This document shows positions 56,875 through 64,000 of a DNA stretch of 64,000 bases, piece after piece. Below the pieces are notes generated by a model. The model was not told the origin of the DNA and did no database searches. It was given only the letters and a program-made list of their open reading frames with translations. The translations under genes and the position numbers were made by a program. The stretch covers positions 35,680,581-35,744,580 of the forward strand of contig OY294071.1 in NCBI GenBank assembly GCA_958510875.1, written 5' to 3'. Positions within the stretch are counted from its first letter, which is position 1. Each line of letters starts with the position of its first letter. The stretch is from Endomychus coccineus (Eukaryota > Arthropoda > Insecta > Coleoptera > Endomychidae).

Positions 56875-58095
56875 AGAGGAAAACCTTTAATGTTCGAAGA
56901 ACATCGTGTGAGCCAGCGGTGGAATGTTGGGAGAGGAAAAAAGCATTCGAATTTTTCTTGAAGGCTTGGAGTTTATAGGCTTCTAGGGAAGATCTCAGAT
57001 ACACGTTGATATGCTCACTTCACTCCTAATTATGTATCTTGTACTATTACAATTACATATCTGTAACGGAATTGTTCATAAAAGTTTTGAGATTGTAGGA
57101 ATCAGGAAAGATTTTATTTGGCAAAGAGTTCCATAACTTCGTTAGAATAACGAAGTCTGGTAGGAAGAAGTTCGGCAGGTCTCGAGCTTTCCAGGTAGGA
57201 AGATTTCCTCTCATGTTGGAATTACAGACGATAGAATTAAAGAGATCAAAAAACGTGTGAACAATACTCAAAGACGGGTCAAATCTGGGCTTTGTAGATT
57301 ATGAGGAGCTGCAGAGATCTAAAGTAGCTCTTGGCACGGTATAGAAAATCATTTGTGTGAAGCGTTTTTCGCAATGGGCCTCACATGATTATCTCATGAA
57401 AGGGGGCTGGTGGTGGTTATCCATGGATATGGAAGACTTCATAGGAATAGTTGTAGCTGAAATTGTCACATTAGGGATTGTAAGATCCGCCTTCCTGCAA
57501 AGACAGGTGGTCACTTCCAACAGATCGTTGATATGGAGCAGAAACAGAGTTGATGCCCAGACAGCTATCTTTGGAACACCAGCGTAGATAGTCATTGTAT
57601 CCGAGGTTACTCCGTGATCTATATGAGAGAAAACTCGATAGTAAGCGACAAAGTTGAGATGGCAAACCATATGACGAAAGTTCCCAAAGAAGACTTTGTT
57701 GCCAGACTCGGTGAAATGCTTTGAAGATATCCAATGCTACAGCTAGGGATCATCATGCTTTTCAATAGATTTCTGCCATGCAAGTTTTGAGCAGGTAAGC
57801 AGGTCTCTTATTGATCTCTGCTGACGAAAGCCAAATTGCCGGTCATTCACGATTTTTGATCTCTAGGTATAGGACACTAGGGATCACAGATAATAGTGCA
57901 ATGGGACTATAATCAATAGGAAGTGTATTCTATCTTTTTTTGGAATTGGTTTGAACTCTAGCTGTCTTCCAGCTGGAAGGAAACACACCAAATGCGTATG
58001 AAGGGTAAACAACCTGCAGAAAACTGAGGTTAATTCTGTCACATTCCTTGAGAATGGTTAAATTCCGTCTGGCTCGATATCCGTTTTTGTATTGT
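56875..58095 (-). pseudogene. Family S copy 10
   Basis: The longest S span. The 3'UTR block (ATGTTCGAAGAACAT at 56890-56904) is followed on the high-coordinate side by the C-terminal TKLWNSLPNKIFPDSYNLKT and MNNSVTDM (57060-57140). After a deletion come RT blocks FHRVWQQSLLWELSSYGLPS and LCRLLSSFLSYRS (57600-57730), and near 57940-57990 the GVFPSSWKTARVQ block. It lacks the FADD box, removed by the internal deletion near 57490. Confidence 0.75.
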
Positions 58096-58414
58096 ATCGT
58101 TAATAATCGATCTTTGTAGTACTTGCAGTCAAACACGTATCAGGATTTGAATTAGTCACTCATCTCTGCAGTGATTCAACCAAGAATTCGACCGTATCTG
58201 TGCAGGGAACGGAATGAATCGATACGACACGGTATTTTCGACAGACTGAAACGCATTTCAAATGTACTTCTGATAACTCAGAAATAACGACGCCGATTTT
58301 ATTTATAGCAATTTTATCTCAACTTTCTATCCATTTCATTCATCATCGGAACTTATGAGGGACGTCGTTCGTCTCAAGCTTGTTTTTACGAAATGCATAT
58401 TTCTGATATAACTC
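58096..58414. other. No feature recognised
   Basis: Nothing assigned between S copy 10 and the RTE-tail-like element. Confidence 0.3.
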
Positions 58415-59560
58415 ATATGAAATGTGTTATATAAGTTACTAGCGGACTCGACAGACGTTGTCCTGCACGACGGTTCAGGACTAATTGTGAATTCCGAGTC
58501 TGTCGACCAATATTTCCTCCTCGTCCACGAAGACGTGGCATTGTTTTATGTACGTAAGTTATATGTGAATATAATACACTTAATATTCACTGGAATGCGA
58601 CACCTGAAATATCAAAAGACACCGTACAAAAAAATTAAAATGTCAAAATAACGGAACACACTTAATATAATACACTCAAACTAAAATGTCGAAAAATAAA
58701 CGAAATCCTATGCACGTGACTTATATCTGAATATAATACGCTCAATATTCACGTAAATGCGATACATATAATATCAACACACAGCGTACAAAAAAATTAA
58801 ATGCATTGAATAAATACATACACAAAATAAATGGAATGAATGAATGAATGAATGCATACACAAAAATTAATTGAAGTCGATCCAGCCATTTAGTTGCAGT
58901 ATAGATAAATAACCTAGATACCGACTGCAGCGCCATCTGTCGGGCTGATTTGTGAATCTAAACCATCCAGGGCGCCATGCCATCCAAACGCATACAAAAA
59001 AATTCATTCCAATCGGTCCAGCTATATAGATAAATAACCTAGATACCGACTGCAGCGCCATCTGCTGGACTGATTTGTGAATCTAAACCATCCAGGGCGC
59101 CATGCCACCCAAATGCATAGAAAAAAATTCATTCAAATCGGTCCAGCTATATAGATAAATAACCTAGATACACAAAATAAATGAAATGAATGTATGAATG
59201 AATGAATGAATGCATACACAAAAATTAATTGAAGTCGATCCAGCCATTCAGTTGCAGTATAGATAAATAACCTAGATACCGACTGCAGCGCCATCTGCCG
59301 GACTGATTTCTGAATCTAAACCATCCAGGGCGCCATGCCACCCAAACACATACAAAAAAAATTCATTCAAATCGGTTCAGCTATATAGATAAATAACCTA
59401 GATACCGACTGCAGCGCCATCTGTCGGGCTGATTTGTGAATCTAAACTATCCAGGGCGCCACCCAAATGCATACAAAGAAATTCATTCAAATCGGTCCAG
59501 CCGTTTAGGAGGAGTACAATTAGATACACACGTACAGTAGAATTATATATATAAAGATTA
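58415..59560 (+). mobile_element. RTE-tail-like non-coding element with internal tandem expansion
   Basis: It begins TTACTAGCGGACTCGACAGACG near 58435 and ends with ATCGGTCCAGCCGTTTAGGA (59494) and TATATATATAAAGATTA (about 59545-59560). Both are familiar from 3' ends of insect RTE-type elements and SINEs that borrow them. Between them is a ~168-bp duplication (58551-58650 and 58715-58815). After it, units containing CCTAGATACCGACTGCAGCGCC start at 58913, 59038, 59271 and 59397, with one shortened unit at 59163. A (TGAA)n tract occurs twice (58830-58853 and 59190-59212). No protein frame is credible. Assignment to RTE rests on remembered tail motifs. Confidence 0.5.
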
Positions 59561-60294
59561 TATGCACTCTTTTCTTTACTCTTTCTCATCCTCAATTAAC
59601 TGCATCTGGATGGTTTGACAACAAGCATAATGCAACTTATTATTTACAATCTTCGGAATGATGATGAGAATTGATTATATCCAGGTATATTTGGAGCAGC
59701 TGATAGATGGAACTGAATGACAAACCTCAAACCAGACTTCTATGACTAGAATAGAGGGGGGTTTAGCTACAAGGTATGATGAAGGATGCGACAAACCCCT
59801 CATATATTCATTATATCAAACGTGATGTTTTCAGTTTTGGCACCCATATCAAAGGCTGTCATTTTCACACATTTGTTCCAGTGGTTGCAGACATTCCTCA
59901 GATACATGTGATAAGATTTCTATTTGTAATTCAGTGAGAATTCTGAGGTAACCGGTCAAGTTTCTTGAACTGAATTGGTTTAATCGCAGACTATGGAGAT
60001 TTTCAGTGATCTGCTCTACTAGAATGTTAGAAGATAACGTACCATGTTTATACAGAGAAGAAATAACTAGCAACGAACATCGAATAGTTTAATACAAGTA
60101 GCTCATATTTGATTCTACTCAACGCCGAAAAATTTGTCCTGCCTTGATACTGATCAGTAGTCACAAATCATCAGAGTTTGTGGTATTCTTCTTGTAATCT
60201 TAATTTCACTAATGCGTGTGAAGAATAGAACAACTTTCTCAATTGATTTAATAGGAAATTGGGAGGACAAGGTTTTTTCATATAATTTTTGACT
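59561..60294. other. No feature recognised
   Basis: The 74-codon - frame at 59849-60073 has no recognisable domain. Confidence 0.3.
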
Positions 60295-61315
60295 ACAGGA
60301 AACGAAAACCTATATCATGGAACATCTTTTGGTCCCAGCAGTGAACTGTTTTGAAGAGGATGCAGGCATTGAAATTTTCTTCAAAAGTTTGGAGGTAATA
60401 GGCATAAGAAACACCTCACTAGGCAAATAGTTTCAGCAACAGCCATGGAAATATCTATAGAAGAAAGAGTGATGGCCTACTTTTATACGATGTTCTAGAG
60501 AGGTCAATGAATTTGTTAGTGTAGCCACTAACACATTAGGACCTGCTGGGAAGTAAAGTAGGTCTCGGCATGGAATAAAAAATTAGTTTTCGCAATGAAC
60601 CTCACATGATCGTTCCTTGAGAGATTGCTATTCGTCGTGATACCAATCATGGATATTGAGGACTTCATGGGAATAGTTGTACCTGACATCATCATATCAG
60701 GGATTGCGGAATCTACCTTACTGGAGAAAATACAAACTTGAGTTCTGGCTGCATTAAACTCTACTAGATTAATAGATCATTTCAAAATTCTTGCCAGATA
60801 TTCATCTGTTGCATCGACCTGTTCTGTTTTGCACCTCTGACATCATTGGATGGAGGAATCAGTATGATACGTACCATATAGTTATGGATAGGACAGGAGA
60901 TCCTTTTCAGCAGGTCGTTGATATGGAGCAGAAACAAAATTGGGGCTGATATGAATCAAAAGAAAATTGGGTCCACAAGATTTTGGGACATCAGCGTTGA
61001 TAGTCATTGAAAAGAGAAATCTGTAGGTAACGACACAGTTGGGACGGCGAACTATGTGAAGGAAGTTTCGCAAGATATCATAGGTGCCAAGCTCGGCCAA
61101 ATGCTTTGGAGATATTCAATGCTACAGATAGAGAACTCCCATATTGTTCAATGTATGTCTGTCGAATATGAGTTGCGTAGCCAAGCAGGTCTGCTGTTGA
61201 TCTTTGGTGACAAATTCCGTTTGACTCTATAGTCTTTTTGGTATTGAGATTAAGCGGAACACTCATAATTGTGCGCAGATGGAAGACAATTTCAGACCTA
61301 TGAAGTTATCAAACC
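60295..61315 (-). pseudogene. Family S copy 11
   Basis: A diverged 3'UTR block lies at 60296-60350. Next come C-terminal DNA around 60430-60520, the CATGATCGTTCCTTGAGAG and GATATTGAGGACTTCATGGG spacer blocks, and RT remnants at 60890-61266. The last of these reads NGICHQRSTADLLGYATHIR then LSVALNISKAFGRAWHL on the - strand. More diverged than the 56.9-kb copy. Confidence 0.7.
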
Positions 61316-63009
61316 ATATTGGGGAGAAATATGGAATAGTCTAGTATTAATAAGCTATCGATGAAAATGCAATGAATCACCTATGAAAGACTAAATATGA
61401 TAATGACTTTAAACATATTTTGAACATAATTAATTATTCATTAAATTCCACAACCAATTCAGGAATACATTATTCATGCAAACACATCACCATAATTGAA
61501 TAATACACAATATTTTAATAAAATTCATTTTCGGAATGTTTTTCCATGTTATTCATTGAAGTAATAATGGCATGATAGTGATTTATATACATAACAGAAT
61601 AACGAAAATGGTTGAAAATCCGAATTAGCATGTCTGGATAACCAAATAATTTCCAGTAACATTTAATTGCGTCGATTTCATTTCCTGGGCAAGATTTAGT
61701 GATATAATATGAAAATTTCGTAAAAACCCAGTTCTTGTTCAACACGACTTTTATCTATCATTCTGCAAACATTACAAATTTGTAGCACCGTGTAAAAATC
61801 GAATGAATTCAACAAATAATTCCACACTAGAGGTTATAAAAGGGAGTGAGACAGAACATGACTCTATATCTTGCATAATTCTCATACGTTATTCCCTATT
61901 TATTTTCTGTGGCTCACATTTCGAGAAAGAAACTGTCGAAATTAAATCATAATAGATATTTTAGTTTGCTACTTTTCCATGTTTCGGGCCTGGAGGTTTC
62001 TCAGGAAATACTAAAGATTGTTTGACTTAAAATATAATACTCAACCACATATGAAGTATGATGATAAATTCAGTATTATTCAGTCTCACTCAAACCCGTC
62101 AATGATCTAGCCATCAATTGTATGTAATAAAACATCTTGTGCTTCGTGAGAAGTTTTGTTCTTTCATATTTCTACACTTTGTTAGCATCACGCAAGGGCT
62201 CTCTGTTTATCAATATGTCTATAGTAATATGAGTGATCTATTATATACTCCCAACTTGTTAAAAACTCTTTCCAATAATAAATACCTCCGTAAATCCTAA
62301 GTTTATTTATAAAAAAACACTGAAGCATTATATTCCATGAGCTTCTATCTGGACGTATACAAGAAAATAATCTCTCATCTTTTATGAAACGTTCATTTAT
62401 ATCACAAAACATAATCCTTCATACATTTGTGATTAGTGAACCATCAAAGCTATCCTTATTATGTTTCTGGGGAATGTTCTACATGCCTATTTTTATTTGG
62501 TTTCGATAAGGCGAGCGTATGCCTTACAAAAGGAGAGTGATAGAAGCAAACAATAACAGATTGAAAACACCCGCAATTAAATGGAAAAGGAAATAATACG
62601 ACATATCCTCAATAATCTAGACTCTTTGTTATTCGATATAAACTTTGAAAATCAATTATCAATGAGCTTATCTGATCAAGTATTTTATTCGGAATGAACG
62701 TTAATTTCGATAAAGCACGGAATGTAGTAAAACGGGAGTGATCTTTTCTAAAATCTTACCAAATTGTTCATAAGTATTAACTTAAATAGGAAATACTTAA
62801 TCTGTGTAAATAATTGATGAAATGCAATGAATTAGAATTCAGAAAAACATTGATAGTAATAAATTGATTGTAACGATTATTTCACTACACATTTAGCTAA
62901 ATTTATCGACTATATTATTGCTGTGGCAAGTGTCGGGATAGAATGTTATGGTTACTCACAGGAGGAAGTTCCTGATCTTGGGTAAATAACATATGTTTTT
63001 ATATTCTCA
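61316..63009. other. No feature recognised
   Basis: AT-rich; small chance frames only. Confidence 0.3.
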
Positions 63010-63264
63010 CTAGTCAAGAAGAAAACCTTTAATGTTCGCAGAACATCGTTTGAGCCTGCGGTGGGATGTTAGGAGTGCAAGTTTGGAAGTTATAGACATC
63101 AGGGAAGACCTCATTAAGCAAAAAGACAAATTCGCTGTTCGTGAAAAAAATGAAGTGTGGTAGAATGTAGTTCGGCAGGTCTCGAGTTTGCCAATGAAAG
63201 ACTAACCAGCTTGCCTACCTGGAATCTCTATTGGTGGAATGACAGACGTAATTTTGATTAGCAT
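63010..63264 (-). pseudogene. Family S 3' end next to the second satellite locus
   Basis: The 3'UTR block at 63017-63076 (AATGTTCGCAGAACAT, TGAGCCTGCGGTGGGATG) is followed by C-terminal DNA (GTTCGGCAGGTCTCGAG, then ACCAGCTTGCC). It ends at about 63264 where satellite sequence starts. Confidence 0.7.
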
Positions 63265-63850
63265 TCTATAAAGTAGTTAATCATGGTCTGAAGTTAAAAC
63301 TAACGCTAGAATCGAATTACTCACCTTCGAAAACGTACCATATCGATGTACCATTGGAATTGATGAGGTCGACCAAAATCGATTTCTCTCCATGAAATGT
63401 TGCAAAAGTCGAATTTCCAAAAAGTTGGGATAATCGCTGAAATTCGTTCAGGTTGATCTCATCAGAACCCCGATTCGAATTTGAAGTGCATTATCCCTCT
63501 ACAACATGATTTTATCAGGGTCATTGCGTCTGAGATGAGCAAAATTCAGGGTTCTGATACCCTGCGACGTGGTTAAACATTGTCTGAGGTTAAAACTAAC
63601 CCAATTTCTCACCTTCGAAAACGTACTATATCGATGTACCATTGGAATCGCTGATGTCGACCAAAATCAATTTTTTCTATACCTACTCCTTATGAAATGT
63701 TGCAAAAATAGAAAGCTCCAAAAATAATCACTGAAATTCGTTCAGGTTAATCTCATAAGAGCCCCGATTCGAATTTTAAGTGCATTCTCCCTCTACAACA
63801 TAATTTTATCAGAGTAATTGCTTCTGAGATGAGCAGAATCGATGAGGTGC
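63265..63850. repeat. Second, diverged locus of the ~305-bp satellite, about two units
   Basis: Same order of blocks as the main array: GGTCTGAAGTTAAAACTAAC, TTGATGAGGTCGACC, GTTGGGATAATCGCTGAAAT, ACAACATGATTTTATCAGGG, CTGCGACGTGGTTA. Two units, about 300 bp apart, are visible. They are clearly diverged from the homogeneous inner units at 28-29.8 kb. Confidence 0.85.
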
Positions 63851-64000
63851 GAGTGTGAATCGTGTTAAAAATGCTATGTGGGTCAAACCAGAAGGAACAT
63901 ACGATTTCTCAAGAAAGTTTAAAACACAGTATAGACAAATATCCAGACAATTTATAAGGAATGGAAATGTATAAGCGAAAAAGCAATTTATGAAATTCCG
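63851..64000. other. No feature recognised at right edge
   Basis: Short AT-rich end. Confidence 0.3.

Noticed and set aside
56890..56904. Heat-shock or steroid-receptor element in the S 3'UTR palindrome
   Set aside because: The TTC and GAA spacing is off by one from heat-shock elements and the half-sites are inverted relative to the steroid-receptor order; a retrotransposon 3' hairpin is simpler.

Overview
This window is AT-rich nuclear DNA from an animal, most likely an insect. The only confident host gene is an arthropod-like SmD3 (spliceosomal Sm core protein) exon at 8696-9005 on the + strand. It ends at a clean 5' splice site, and the second exon, expected to encode the Arg-Gly-rich tail, was not found anywhere downstream in the window. 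A 38-residue acidic C-terminal ORF tail enters from the left edge (2-118). The order of insect could not be determined.

Almost everything else is decayed transposable elements. Labels below are mine. Family S is a Jockey/CR1-like non-LTR retrotransposon with at least a dozen fragments, mostly on the - strand. Family R is an RNase H-bearing non-LTR element with three + strand copies (1.1-2.97, 40.26-40.87 and 54.59-55.24 kb). J1 (22.6-26.0 kb, -) and K (16.4-19.3 kb, -) are longer Jockey-type copies; K keeps an intact 342-residue endonuclease ORF. There are also an RTE-like RT fragment (9.6-10.1 kb), several short RT fragments, a dead mariner transposase (34.1-35.1 kb, +), a small inverted-repeat element F (50.3-51.8 kb) and an RTE-tail-like element with internal tandem expansion (58.4-59.6 kb).

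Two Penelope-like (PLE) families, P and T, are the most informative part. P has a GIY-YIG endonuclease domain, and one copy also has recognisable PLE reverse transcriptase. Two P copies lie head to head as a 1.4 kb near-perfect palindrome flanked by a 13-bp target duplication. A fold-back T element sits inside another P copy, also with a 13-bp target duplication. Both families carry hammerhead-ribozyme motifs with a short self-complementary stem III.

Tandem DNA: a 305-bp satellite array fills 27.67-29.96 kb, with a diverged second locus at 63.27-63.85 kb; both abut S fragments. Simple repeats include a 62-bp (TC)n tract, and there are several local duplications. No tRNA, rRNA or CRISPR array was recognised. 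The open reading frames in the remaining stretches look like chance ORFs.
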